A stretch of 64,000 nt of DNA, from contig CAMWQW010000002.1 in assembly GCA_947176505.1 (NCBI GenBank), positions 62,001-126,000 of the forward strand. The letters run 5' to 3'. The translations under genes were made by a program, and so were the position numbers. How positions within the stretch are numbered: the first letter of the stretch is position 1; each line of letters starts with the position of its first letter. Below the pieces are notes generated by a model. The model had not been told where the DNA came from. It saw nothing but the letters and a program-made list of their open reading frames with translations, and did not search any database. Positions 47,096-56,166 of the stretch are shown one piece after another. This stretch comes from an uncultured Lachnospiraceae bacterium. Lineage in GTDB: Bacteria; Bacillota; Clostridia; Lachnospirales; Lachnospiraceae.

Positions 47096-48916
47096 TTATG
47101 GCAGTTGTACCTCTTGAATCAAATCCTTAGGCAGCCATTTTTTCAATATTGCTCCCAGCATTTCCAAATCAATCGGCTTTGGCAGGAAATCATCCATCCC
47201 ACCTACCAAAAACTCAGCCTCCATCCCCTTAACCGCATTGGCTGACAATGCTACAATCGGTAAGTTATCGGTATAAGGGGTGCCGATTGCCCGTATCATT
47301 TTAGCTGCCTCTATACCATCAAGTTCAGGCATCATATGATCCATAAATACCAAATCATACTGTATCTGTCTGCGAATCATATCTACACTGTCTTGACCGT
47401 TATCCACCAAATCCGGCACAATACCAAATTTCTTTAGGAGACCCGTTGCCACACGAAGATTCACTTTATTGTCATCTACAACAAGTATTTTTGCTTTCGG
47501 AGCCGCAAAATCAATTACAAATTGCTTTCTTTCTACAATCTTCTTATTCTTACTGTACTCGCATGGCGACGCGTCAATCACTTTCTGCACAATATCAAAA
47601 CAGAAAGTACTGCCCTTGCCATATTCACTCTGCACATCAATACTGCCACCCATATTTTCCACTAAAAGCTTGGAAATGGACAACCCCAATCCGGTTCCCT
47701 CTACGCCACGATTCTTCCGCATGTCTACTTGCTCAAAGGAATGAAATAACTTCGGTATATCGTCTTGCCTGATTCCAATACCTGTATCGGCAACACTGAT
47801 GAGCAGCCTTCCCGTATCTGCTTCCTGCTGCTGCCATGATGCAGTAAGTGTAATTTTCCCTTCATGTGTAAACTTCATGGCATTGCCCATGATATTAATG
47901 ATAATCTGCTTCACCCTGCCAATATCCCCGTACAGCTTACGCGGTACGCTGTCCGCCACCTTTGCAATCAACTCCACGGGCTTACCTTTCACCCGGATTT
48001 CCATCATGCTCATAATATCATGAATCATTGAAGCAAAATAGTATTCTTCAGGTATAATCGGCATCTTGCCGGACTCAATCTTAGAAAAGTCCAGAATATC
48101 ATTAATAATACTTAAAAGCCCTTCTCCCGATGTCTTGATCGTCTCCGCATATTCTTTGCCCCGCCTCGTCAGATTCTCATCTAAGAGCATATCTGTCATA
48201 CCGCAGATTGCATTCATCGGTGTTCTGATCTCATGAGACATATTGGCAAGGAAGGCACTTTTTGCCTCATTGGATGCTTCCGCCTGATGCATGAGCCGCT
48301 CCATCTCCTCCATATTATGCTTAATCGTCATCGTATTTTCCACTGCCACCATAGTGAGCACACTACAGCCGAATAAAATACATAAAATATTAATCAGCAT
48401 ATTCAAAATACGCAGGAAATTGGCAATGGAAACATTTTCGATCACATATAACGGTTCGCAAAAACTCCCCATCACCCACTCAGCAAAATAAAACAGACAT
48501 ATTACCCCAAAATTTATCAGCGGGTGAAAAACCTTTTTGCCCTGATTCTGGCACCCTAAAATGTAACTTGTCAAAAAAGTAAACGGCATAATAGCAAGGC
48601 AATACAGTCCAAACTCCGTACTGTCACCCAATATGTATACAGACAATGCGGAATATACAAGTATTTCAACAATAAATATGTAATATACCAGCCTGATTCG
48701 ATTCTTTCCAGCATAGTAGAAAGCTACTACATATATTAACATACTCAGAATATTCAGGCGACTTAAAAAAAACTCACCCTCAACCCTTAAGGCAATCATC
48801 AATGTCAAATGCACAAATACGAGTAATACCGCGCAAATCTGCAAAAACACATCATAATTCATAATATTCAATTTAAAATGTTTCACACGCTCCCACAATC
48901 CTGCTAATCCGGTCAT
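47096..48916 (-). CDS. Hybrid histidine kinase: multi-helix sensor, kinase, receiver
   Basis: A 606-residue protein. Six or so helices (about 22-190) form a membrane sensor, followed by a short coiled coil (VENTMTIKHNMEEMERLMHQ), HisKA (FLANMSHEIRTPMNAICGM, His about 228), the ATPase domain (NIMGNAMKFTHEG, DTGIGIRQDDIPKLF, GTGLGLSISKLL) and a C-terminal receiver (ILVVDDNKVNLRVATGLL, acceptor Asp in LVFMDHMMPELDG). There is no HPt. A GAGGAG site precedes the ATG. It is 30 bases downstream of the Rrf2 regulator and 85 bases upstream of a chemoreceptor. Confidence 0.92.
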   Translation of the reverse strand: MTGLAGLWERVKHFKLNIMNYDVFLQICAVLLVFVHLTLMIALRVEGEFFLSRLNILSMLIYVVAFYYAGKNRIRLVYYIFIVEILVYSALSVYILGDSTEFGLYCLAIMPFTFLTSYILGCQNQGKKVFHPLINFGVICLFYFAEWVMGSFCEPLYVIENVSIANFLRILNMLINILCILFGCSVLTMVAVENTMTIKHNMEEMERLMHQAEASNEAKSAFLANMSHEIRTPMNAICGMTDMLLDENLTRRGKEYAETIKTSGEGLLSIINDILDFSKIESGKMPIIPEEYYFASMIHDIMSMMEIRVKGKPVELIAKVADSVPRKLYGDIGRVKQIIINIMGNAMKFTHEGKITLTASWQQQEADTGRLLISVADTGIGIRQDDIPKLFHSFEQVDMRKNRGVEGTGLGLSISKLLVENMGGSIDVQSEYGKGSTFCFDIVQKVIDASPCEYSKNKKIVERKQFVIDFAAPKAKILVVDDNKVNLRVATGLLKKFGIVPDLVDNGQDSVDMIRRQIQYDLVFMDHMMPELDGIEAAKMIRAIGTPYTDNLPIVALSANAVKGMEAEFLVGGMDDFLPKPIDLEMLGAILKKWLPKDLIQEVQLP

Positions 48917-48946
48917 GAATACTCCTCACTATTGGGCTTACGTTTA

Positions 48947-49381
48947 TTATATCACATAATTATCTGATATTTCATTCTGCCACTCCACCAAATCTGCCAA
49001 TGTTACCTTATCCACCACATCACCGATCGCAGCATTAAGCATTTGCCATAACCGCAAAGTCGCACACGTCTCCTGTCTTTCACACATATTTGTTTCATCT
49101 TCCAGACATGATACCGGTGCAAGCGACCCCTCCGTCAGTCTTAAAATCATACCTACCGTATATTTCTCCGGCTCTTTAGCCAGACGATATCCTCCCTGCG
49201 GTCCGCGAATACTTCTCACATAACCGGCTTTGTTCAAAGTGGAGATAATCTGCTCCAAATATTTATCCGATATTTCCTGCCTCGCTGCAATATCCTTAAT
49301 CCGTACCGGTTCTCCGGTATTGTTCAATGCCAAATCCAGCATCAGCCTGAGCGCATATCTTCCTTTTGTTGAAATCTTCAT
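48947..49381 (-). CDS. Rrf2-family transcriptional regulator
   Basis: A 144-residue regulator. The winged helix (about 1-80) has STKGRYALRLMLDLALN, QEISDKYLEQIISTLNKAG and RGPQGGYRLAKEPEKYT. Three cysteines follow in PVSCLEDETNMCERQETCAT, spaced C-x7-C-x5-C, as in Fe-S-binding members such as IscR. So it could sense iron-sulfur status and control the nifS-nifU pair at 19-20 kb, or be a CymR-type cysteine regulator. A strong promoter lies upstream. Confidence 0.9.
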   Translation of the reverse strand: MKISTKGRYALRLMLDLALNNTGEPVRIKDIAARQEISDKYLEQIISTLNKAGYVRSIRGPQGGYRLAKEPEKYTVGMILRLTEGSLAPVSCLEDETNMCERQETCATLRLWQMLNAAIGDVVDKVTLADLVEWQNEISDNYVI

Positions 49382-49453
49382 ATCTACGCCTTGCCTCTCC
49401 CCCAGTCTCCACGTTTCTCTTTTCCTATTGACTTGCTAGACATTCTATGATAG

Positions 49454-49482
49454 TTTATACTACTCTTCTTCCTTTTTGTCAA
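49454..49482 (-). promoter_or_regulatory. Promoter of the Rrf2 regulator gene
   Basis: TTGACA, 17 bases, TATAAA on the minus strand, about 75 bases upstream of the start. Confidence 0.8.
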
Positions 49483-49523
49483 TTGTCGCAGAATATCTAT
49501 ATAAAAATTATTCTTTTCTCTGT

Positions 49524-49550
49524 TAAGAAAAAGAATGTGTATTACGATAT
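49524..49550 (+). promoter_or_regulatory. Sigma-28-like promoter
   Basis: TAAGAAAA, 11 bases, TACGATAT. The layout equals that at 45170, with two mismatches in the -10. It lies 78 bases upstream of the gene at 49628. Confidence 0.5.
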
Positions 49551-49627
49551 ATATCATAAGAAGTGACTAAAATTAAGTCGCCGTGAAGTAAACGGATTTA
49601 CGTATCAGGCTAAGGAGGGCATATGAC

Positions 49628-50356
49628 ATGAACAAAGTAAGCGGATACAACGTGTATCAAAACAATTATTATGATAACTCTGTGGGGAACAGAAAAGAAC
49701 AGGATAAGACATCCAAAATAAATTCCGCTAACAAAACAAGCAGTACAAAAAAGACGGGCAGTAACCCTGCTCAACTAAGCGAAAAAGCAAAAGCACTGTT
49801 GCAGGAACTGAAAAAAACATACAGCAACATGGACTTCATGGTTGCCGATTATGATTCTGACGAAGAGGCTGCTTCCTACCTTTCACGCGGTACAAAAGAT
49901 TACAGTGTACTGATTGATCCTGAAGAACTGGAACGCATGGCTTCTGACGAGGATGTGAAAAAACAAAATCTCTCTCTCCTTGACGAGGCAGTCGGCAAAT
50001 TAGACGAAGTGAAAGATCAGCTGGGCGACCATAAAGACGAAGTAATGCGCATGGGTGTCTCCATCGGTAAAAACGGTGAAATGTCTTTCTTCGCCGAATT
50101 GGAAAAAGTCGGAGAACGTCAGAAAGAATTTGTTGACAAAATCAGAGCAGAGAAGAAAGAAAATGCTGAAAAAGCCACTGACAAAACAGATTCACGTCAG
50201 CCTAATCCATACGGCTACGAGAAAAGCAAACGTACTACCGTATATGCATCCTCTGCCGAAGAATTAGTAGACAAGATTTCCAACGTAGACTGGGACAGCA
50301 TCAAAGAAGAAACATCTCTTCCTATGCCGGGCGGTCGCTTTAACTTTTCCGTCTAA
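49628..50356 (+). CDS. DUF6033-like hypothetical protein
   Basis: A 242-residue soluble protein with no signal. The opening MNKVSGYNVYQNNYYDNSVG and the helical, charged middle (KAKALLQELKKTYSNMDFMVADYDSDEEAASYLSRG by pattern) resemble the DUF6033 family of Lachnospiraceae, from memory. It ends PMPGGRFNFSV. The ribosome site AAGGAGGG lies 8 bases before the start. A sigma-28-like promoter upstream suggests expression with flagellar or chemotaxis genes; the role is unknown. Confidence 0.72.
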   Translation: MNKVSGYNVYQNNYYDNSVGNRKEQDKTSKINSANKTSSTKKTGSNPAQLSEKAKALLQELKKTYSNMDFMVADYDSDEEAASYLSRGTKDYSVLIDPEELERMASDEDVKKQNLSLLDEAVGKLDEVKDQLGDHKDEVMRMGVSIGKNGEMSFFAELEKVGERQKEFVDKIRAEKKENAEKATDKTDSRQPNPYGYEKSKRTTVYASSAEELVDKISNVDWDSIKEETSLPMPGGRFNFSV

Positions 50357-50358
50357 AA

Positions 50359-50399
50359 AAGCGAACAAGTTCGCTTACGAGATTTGCTTCGCAAACTCG
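50359..50399. repeat. Two consecutive hairpins downstream of the DUF6033-like gene
   Basis: AAGCGAAC-AA-GTTCGCTT (50359-50376), then CGAGATTTGC-TTC-GCAAACTCG (50378-50399) with one bulge. They precede the terminator at 50439. They look like a dispersed REP-type element. Confidence 0.6.
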
Positions 50400-50438
50400 A
50401 AAGATATCGAGGAATTTCCTAATACAAAAACATATAGC

Positions 50439-50468
50439 AAAAAGCGCAGACATTTGTCTGCGCTTTTT
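50439..50468. terminator. Bidirectional terminator
   Basis: Perfect 13-bp arms AAAAAGCGCAGAC / GTCTGCGCTTTTT around a 4-base loop, between the plus-strand DUF6033-like gene and the minus-strand response regulator. Confidence 0.95.
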
Positions 50469-50502
50469 AATTCTTTAATAAGCATATATATACTGCACTC
50501 CA

Positions 50503-51273
50503 CTACATACCGAGAAGCTCTTTTCGCTTAGTCTCCTCAAAGAAATCATCGATAGCCTTAATAATCTGCGAAGGCTCCATAGACTTCAGCAAATATCCTT
50601 GCGGCTTCAATGCCATAACCTGAGTGATGATTTCTTTATCTCCCTTGTTGGTCAGAAAGATAACCGGAATATCTGCAAAATCATGCTCGCTTCTGATCAT
50701 CTCAAGCACCTGTTTTCCATCCACTATCGGCATCTCATAATCTAACAGCACGAGGTCCGGTCTGTTGGTAGATAGAGATTTGATTGCCATAGCGCCGGAA
50801 TTTGCCAATGTCACCTGATAAGATTCCTCCAGCCAGCCCTTTACGTTACGAAGCATAGTACCTGAATCGTCTACCACCAATATTTTCTTCTTATTCTGCT
50901 TACCATATTTCTTCTCATATCCGGTAATCGTACTGACTACTTCACTGACGTTGATCGGTCGTTGGAACTTCTGGCGAATCATATTCTTGGAAATGATCTT
51001 TTCCACGCTGGCTAACTCATCAATATCGCCAATTGCAAAAAGAGGAATGTCCTCTTCCGCTGCTCTGTCCTTAATATAATTGAGCGCCTGCAGCTCTTCA
51101 ACCATCTTCTCATCCACATAAAGTAACACAATACCGATTGGTTCTTCAATCTGGTTAATTGCGTCAATATCCGCCTTTACTGTGATTACTTCATATTCTG
51201 CCCTTTCAAACCAATCCTTTAATGATACAATCAGATAACTCTGAATTTGTGAGACAATCACTACATTCTGCAT
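50503..51273 (-). CDS. Response regulator with two receiver domains and no output domain
   Basis: About 256 residues. The N-terminal domain (about 1-110; MQNVVIVSQIQSYLIVSLKD) is receiver-like but lacks the Asp pocket. The C-terminal domain (about 128-250) is complete: KILVVDDSGTMLRNV, acceptor Asp in LVLLDYEMPIVDG, Thr in IFLTNKGD and Lys in GYLLKSMEP. There is no DNA-binding or enzymatic domain, so it acts through protein contacts. It follows the HPt-containing kinase by about 100 bases and would be its natural phosphate acceptor. The start is set at 51273 by a GGGAG site; the frame opens at 51303. Confidence 0.85.
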   Translation of the reverse strand: MQNVVIVSQIQSYLIVSLKDWFERAEYEVITVKADIDAINQIEEPIGIVLLYVDEKMVEELQALNYIKDRAAEEDIPLFAIGDIDELASVEKIISKNMIRQKFQRPINVSEVVSTITGYEKKYGKQNKKKILVVDDSGTMLRNVKGWLEESYQVTLANSGAMAIKSLSTNRPDLVLLDYEMPIVDGKQVLEMIRSEHDFADIPVIFLTNKGDKEIITQVMALKPQGYLLKSMEPSQIIKAIDDFFEETKRKELLGM

Positions 51274-51376
51274 TTTAACACTCTCCCGCCTTAATCTGTA
51301 CATCCTCTATCTGCTATTGCCATATGCATACAGATTTTCATTATCACATCAATCAAAATTAGTATAACAAATTTTA

Positions 51377-53953
51377 TCAAGACTGTAAATATCTTCTTCC
51401 CTCATTTGATGAATCTCTGTACAACTCCATCATTTTACCATGATATTCTCTAATATATGCAAGTATTTCTTCTTTGTGCAGCGCGTCTTCCTTCTGCATT
51501 TCCCTGCTCGATTTCTCCAAACCGGCTGCTTCATCCGATAATTTTTTTGCTCCTGCACTTAACGAGGAAGATTTCAGTCCGTGTACAAGTATCGCATAAT
51601 TCTTCCAATCCCCTCTCTCATATGCATTCTCTATTTTGCAGCATTCTGTCTGCTCTACATCACAGAATTCCTGCAAAACTTCCCTGTATACCTCTTCACT
51701 GTCACCGCAATATCTAAGTCCCATATCAATATCCAGCCATTTCAGTTCTGCTGTCGGCGGCATACTTTGTAAGACATCATCTGCATTATCTCCATCCGAC
51801 TTTATATTTTGCTGCCCTGATTGTACCGGAATCTGCTGCTCCGTCTCAGAAATAATTTGCATTTTCTCCGATGGGATATACTGCTTCAGCATTGTCTCCA
51901 AATCATTTCCCTCAACGGGTTTGCTCAAATAATCGTCAAACCCGTTTTCGATATACATCTCCCGCACCCCTACAATCGCATTCGCGGTAAGCGCAATGAC
52001 CGGTGTATCCTGACAACGATTGTTTTTCATGTCTTTTAACATCTTAAGCGTCTCGATTCCGTCCATATCCGGCATCATATGATCCAGCAAAATCACGTCA
52101 TAATGTTCCCGCTGTACCAACTCCAGACATGCATTCCCGCTTAAGCAGGTATCGACCTGAACACGGGTTTTCTTTAATAACTGCTCAATTACAAGAAGAT
52201 TCATTGCAGTGTCATCTACAACAAGTATCTTTGCATCCGGAGCCGCAAAGCTCTCACGGTATTGGTGCCTGCTCCGCTTCATAGCAAGCTGATATCTTTC
52301 CTGAAAATCTCCGAGCGGACTGTCGTTCACAATTCCTTGCTGCAAATATATTGTAAAAGTTGAACCCACGCCGTACTGACTCTCAACCTCAATCCGTCCG
52401 TTCATCTGCTCGACCAATCTGTATGTAATCGCCAAGCCCAGACCGGTTCCTTCTACATTCCGGTTTTCTCCCAGATTAAGACGTTCAAAATTGCGGAATA
52501 ATTTCGGCATATCCTCTTCCTTGATTCCGATTCCCGTATCAGAAACCCGAATTTCCAACAATATTTTATCCGCGCCTGACCGCTCGCCGTTTACAGACAG
52601 AGAAACTTGTCCTTCCTTTGTATACTTGACAGCATTATTGAGTATGTTAATGATCACCTGACGGTCACGAGTTCCATCACCCCACAATTCGCTCGGCAAT
52701 TTCTCATCAATATCGACATTGAATTGCAAATTCTTACTGTCGGCTTTCACTCTCACCATATTGATTACATCGTTCAGCATGGAAGCCGTATCATATGCCG
52801 CCTCGACAATCTCCATCTTACCGGATTCAATTTTAGAGAAATCAAGAATATCATTAATCAACGAAAGAAGCGTTTGGCTTGCACCCTGTATGTTCTGCGC
52901 ATACTCTCTGATATCTTCCTGCTCGCATTCCCGCAGAATCATCTCATTCATACCCATGACCGCATTGATAGGCGTGCGAATCTCGTGTGACATATTCGCG
53001 AGAAAGTCGCTTTTTGCACGGTTTGCCTTATCCGCCATCAATTTCGCCTCTCGCAGCTCATCGCTCTCTCTTGCCTTCTCTTCTGCGCCGAACAGATAGA
53101 CCATGCCGATCACCAGAACGACCATCAGCAGACCAAACACCCACAGTGCCAGTACGACCAGATAGGAAATCCCCTCCATTGCCACATCTTCCGGTACATA
53201 ACCTACCAAAATCAAATCTGTATCGTCAATTTCCGCTGAAAAGAGAAAGTAGCTTTCCCGCTCTGTCTCTACATGCGTAGAAGTTGATGTCAAAACCTGC
53301 AGCTGCTCCCGCATCGTCAAATATCCGTCATAGATTTCCGTCATATTAAAGAACGCCGCATCTTCGGCAGTGTTGCCGCTTGAAATGATAACCTGCTCCT
53401 GCAAATCCATAATAAGCACCCTGCCCTTGCCTCCGTGACAGGATAAACCGAATTTATTGTAGAGAAGACTCGTATCATACAATTTATATAATACATATCT
53501 TACATTTCTTCCCCGATAAACCGGCACCGTAAATAATAGCCCCCTTTCCTTGCTGTAGCTGACGGCGTCCTCTCCCCGAAAGGACTGCCTGATTCCGTCA
53601 AATGCAAGAAAATCCAGCGCCTCGCCACACACAGCGTTGCCATCCATCTCCAATAACCCGACCGAAACTTTATCTTCATGATCCGCAAACGTATTCACAA
53701 TATCCTGCCGCTCCGCCTCATGATACTGTATATAGTCCGCTGTCCATGTAAGCTGTCTGAGTTCTGCCGCAAATTGTTTCTCTGTTGTCTGCGCTAACAC
53801 CTCCGCCTGCTGTGCTGTCTGCCGCTCAACATAGTAATTCAGCAATGTTCTCATTTTATTGTACATCAAGATTCCGACAATACCAAATATCACACTAAAA
53901 ATAAAAATACCGGAAATGATCTTTCTGTTTCTTTTAATCCACGCTTTCCTCAT
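51377..53953 (-). CDS. Hybrid histidine kinase with extracellular sensor, receiver and HPt
   Basis: An 858-residue protein. Helix 1 (about 12-31), an outside sensor domain (about 32-260; Cache-like, ending VGYVPEDVAMEG), helix 2 (about 262-288), HisKA (FLANMSHEIRTPINAVMGM, His about 323), ATPase (NILNNAVKYTKEG, DTGIGIKEEDMPKLF, GTGLGLAITYRL), receiver (ILVVDDTAMNLLVIEQLL, acceptor in VILLDHMMPDMDG), and an HPt with the His in VHGLKSSSLSAGA (about 795). This is a full phosphorelay except for the last receiver, which the next gene supplies. It overlaps the upstream BMP gene by 20 bases. Confidence 0.94.
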   Translation of the reverse strand: MRKAWIKRNRKIISGIFIFSVIFGIVGILMYNKMRTLLNYYVERQTAQQAEVLAQTTEKQFAAELRQLTWTADYIQYHEAERQDIVNTFADHEDKVSVGLLEMDGNAVCGEALDFLAFDGIRQSFRGEDAVSYSKERGLLFTVPVYRGRNVRYVLYKLYDTSLLYNKFGLSCHGGKGRVLIMDLQEQVIISSGNTAEDAAFFNMTEIYDGYLTMREQLQVLTSTSTHVETERESYFLFSAEIDDTDLILVGYVPEDVAMEGISYLVVLALWVFGLLMVVLVIGMVYLFGAEEKARESDELREAKLMADKANRAKSDFLANMSHEIRTPINAVMGMNEMILRECEQEDIREYAQNIQGASQTLLSLINDILDFSKIESGKMEIVEAAYDTASMLNDVINMVRVKADSKNLQFNVDIDEKLPSELWGDGTRDRQVIINILNNAVKYTKEGQVSLSVNGERSGADKILLEIRVSDTGIGIKEEDMPKLFRNFERLNLGENRNVEGTGLGLAITYRLVEQMNGRIEVESQYGVGSTFTIYLQQGIVNDSPLGDFQERYQLAMKRSRHQYRESFAAPDAKILVVDDTAMNLLVIEQLLKKTRVQVDTCLSGNACLELVQREHYDVILLDHMMPDMDGIETLKMLKDMKNNRCQDTPVIALTANAIVGVREMYIENGFDDYLSKPVEGNDLETMLKQYIPSEKMQIISETEQQIPVQSGQQNIKSDGDNADDVLQSMPPTAELKWLDIDMGLRYCGDSEEVYREVLQEFCDVEQTECCKIENAYERGDWKNYAILVHGLKSSSLSAGAKKLSDEAAGLEKSSREMQKEDALHKEEILAYIREYHGKMMELYRDSSNEGRRYLQS

Positions 53954-55043
53954 AGAAATCTACGCCTTCCACATACCAATCAACATGTTCCAGCAATACT
54001 TCGTCACTAACCGTCTCCGACTCGTCACAGATCAGATTACCCTCTCTGTCATATATCTCTCCTGAAAAAACACCACCCCGTGACAAAATCTGTTCCCTAG
54101 CCTTTTCCACTTCTTCTTGAATCTCATCTGTCACCAATTCTGAATACGGTGTCAGTTTCACCGCATCGGCTTCCATTCCAATCCAGTAATTTTCCGCTGC
54201 GTTCCCTCTGCCTTTCAAGTATCCGCTGATCACCTCTTCATAGATTTTCTCCCAGTTGCATACAACCGATGTCAGATAATGCGGCGAACACCCTTCAAAT
54301 TCTCTGTGATATCCGATGGAGTCCACACCCAGACGTTCCGCTGCCTCCACAACATTGCCTTGATTCTGATGATAAGTGACTACATCCGCCGAGCATTCCT
54401 GTACCAGCTTTTCAACGGCTGTCGTTTCCTTCTCCTTGTCATCCCAAGCTCCTGTCCACAGAACGATTACTTCCGCATTCGGATTACCTCTTTTAACGCC
54501 CAATGTGAACGCATTAATGCCGCGATTTACTTCGTTATTGGGCATTGCCGCCACATATCCCACCACATTACTCTCCGTACGCATCCCGGCTATAATACCT
54601 GACAGATAACGTGCCTGATACATGCGCACGAAATAGGTATTCAATTGTCCTCCCTGACGTTCAAAGAAATTCACATTAAACACAATATCCGGATACTCTT
54701 TCACCAAGTCCTGCACTTCCTCGGAATATCCGTAACTGGTCAATAGTATCATACCGGCGCCATCTTCGACCAATTCTCTGACTGCCTGCTCGCACTGTCC
54801 TGAATACTCTTCCACATTCTCTTTTACAAGGAGACGCACTCCAAGACTTGTACATGCCTCTTGCGCACCGGCATAGTTCATTCCGTTCCAACCGTTTTCC
54901 TGCGTACTCCCGCTTAATACGATTCCAATCTTGTCCTCAATCTCCCTGTCGGTTCGCCCTGCAAATAAAATAAACAAAAGTATCACAGCCAGCAAAATCA
55001 ATGCGGTTACAAGCAGCAGGCTTCTGTATTTCTTACTTACCAT
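53934..55043 (-). CDS. BMP/PnrA-family binding protein, membrane-anchored (copy 1)
   Basis: A 369-residue protein. The N-terminal helix (about 8-29) has no lipobox cysteine, so it is probably anchored uncleaved. The binding domain has KIGIVLSGSTQENGWNGMNY, MILLTSYGYSEEVQDL, YFVRMYQARYLSGIIAGM and YVAAMPNNEVNRGINAFTLG, the family hallmark of BMP (purine nucleoside-binding) proteins. Known members feed an ABC transporter, but none is encoded nearby. It overlaps the kinase gene by 20 bases and the second copy by 11, which points to fixed stoichiometry and a shared role in sensing. Confidence 0.9.
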   Translation of the reverse strand: MVSKKYRSLLLVTALILLAVILLFILFAGRTDREIEDKIGIVLSGSTQENGWNGMNYAGAQEACTSLGVRLLVKENVEEYSGQCEQAVRELVEDGAGMILLTSYGYSEEVQDLVKEYPDIVFNVNFFERQGGQLNTYFVRMYQARYLSGIIAGMRTESNVVGYVAAMPNNEVNRGINAFTLGVKRGNPNAEVIVLWTGAWDDKEKETTAVEKLVQECSADVVTYHQNQGNVVEAAERLGVDSIGYHREFEGCSPHYLTSVVCNWEKIYEEVISGYLKGRGNAAENYWIGMEADAVKLTPYSELVTDEIQEEVEKAREQILSRGGVFSGEIYDREGNLICDESETVSDEVLLEHVDWYVEGVDFYEESVD

Positions 55044-56133
55044 CGCTTGTCACCACCCCTTCTACATACCAGTCAAACGCGTTTAACATCTCTTCATCTG
55101 TCATACATTCCATTTCATGGACGCGGACGGTTTCTTCCGTATCCGTAATCGGTCCGTAAAACACATCAAAAGTTCCGCTCATAAATTTCTGCTGTTCCTG
55201 CTCTACCCGTTCCCGAATGCCGGATTTCACGTTCCCGCTTAAGGGCGCCAGAGATACAATGCCGGTTTCCGCTCCCTCCCAATAATGCTTTCCGATAAAC
55301 TTGCCTTGCAGGCACTCCAGTATGTGCGGTTCGTAGAAATTCTCCCACTCAAAAACCGGAGCCGTCAGAAATGTGTTGGGATACAATTCAATATTATCCA
55401 TATTATATCCGATGCACCAGATGCCCCTCTCTTCCGCCATCTCCAACGTTCTGTTGGTATCCGTATGTATCGTGATCACGTCAATATCATGCGCGTCAAG
55501 AAGCTTCTGCGTAGCTGATTCCGCCTCCGCTTCTCCCGTCCATGACTGGGTCCATTCCACATACACTACCGCATCCGGGTTAACCTCTCTGACTCCAAGC
55601 GTAAAGGCATTAATCCCTCGATTCACTTCCGAAATCGGATACGCCGCAACATACCCAATCTCGTTTGTCTCAGTCTGCAATCCTGCAACAATTCCGCTCA
55701 AATAACGCATCTGATAGATTCTGCCGAAATAGGTCGCAAGATTTCCTGTCTCCGCTACCCCCGTCGCGTGAAAAAAATAAATATCACGATGCTGCTTTGC
55801 CATCTCTAATGCATATTCTCCATAGCCAAAAGAATTGCATATGATAATCTTACACCCCTGCTCAATTAAGTCTTCCATATATTCTTTGCACTGTTCATCC
55901 GCCGGAACATTCTCACAATAATACACATCCAGATTCAAGTTATCGGCGCACAATTCCATCCCTTCATAGTGGGACTGCCCCCAGCTGTGATCGTTGATAC
56001 TGCCGTTTAATATAAATCCTACTTTAGTCTGCTCCCGCGTCACCTCGGTATCTGTCTCGCGCACACTGATAAATACGATACCGATAACGATAATACCTAC
56101 GATGCTGCCTGCTAATGCCAGTATTTTCTTCAT
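55033..56133 (-). CDS. BMP/PnrA-family binding protein, membrane-anchored (copy 2)
   Basis: A 366-residue paralogue of the next gene. Helix about 4-22 with no lipobox Cys. Motifs: KVGFILNGSINDHSWGQSHY, IIICNSFGYGEYALEMA, YFGRIYQMRYLSGIVAGL and YVAAYPISEVNRGINAFTLG. Both copies end with the same acidic-aromatic tail (FDWYVEGV here, VDWYVEGV in copy 1). The two probably bind related ligands, or form a pair on the cell surface. It is the first gene of the BMP-BMP-kinase unit and begins 33 bases after the MATE gene. Confidence 0.9.
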   Translation of the reverse strand: MKKILALAGSIVGIIVIGIVFISVRETDTEVTREQTKVGFILNGSINDHSWGQSHYEGMELCADNLNLDVYYCENVPADEQCKEYMEDLIEQGCKIIICNSFGYGEYALEMAKQHRDIYFFHATGVAETGNLATYFGRIYQMRYLSGIVAGLQTETNEIGYVAAYPISEVNRGINAFTLGVREVNPDAVVYVEWTQSWTGEAEAESATQKLLDAHDIDVITIHTDTNRTLEMAEERGIWCIGYNMDNIELYPNTFLTAPVFEWENFYEPHILECLQGKFIGKHYWEGAETGIVSLAPLSGNVKSGIRERVEQEQQKFMSGTFDVFYGPITDTEETVRVHEMECMTDEEMLNAFDWYVEGVVTSDGK

Positions 56134-56166
56134 ATGCTATGTATACTCTTCCGCTTCAAATTGTCA

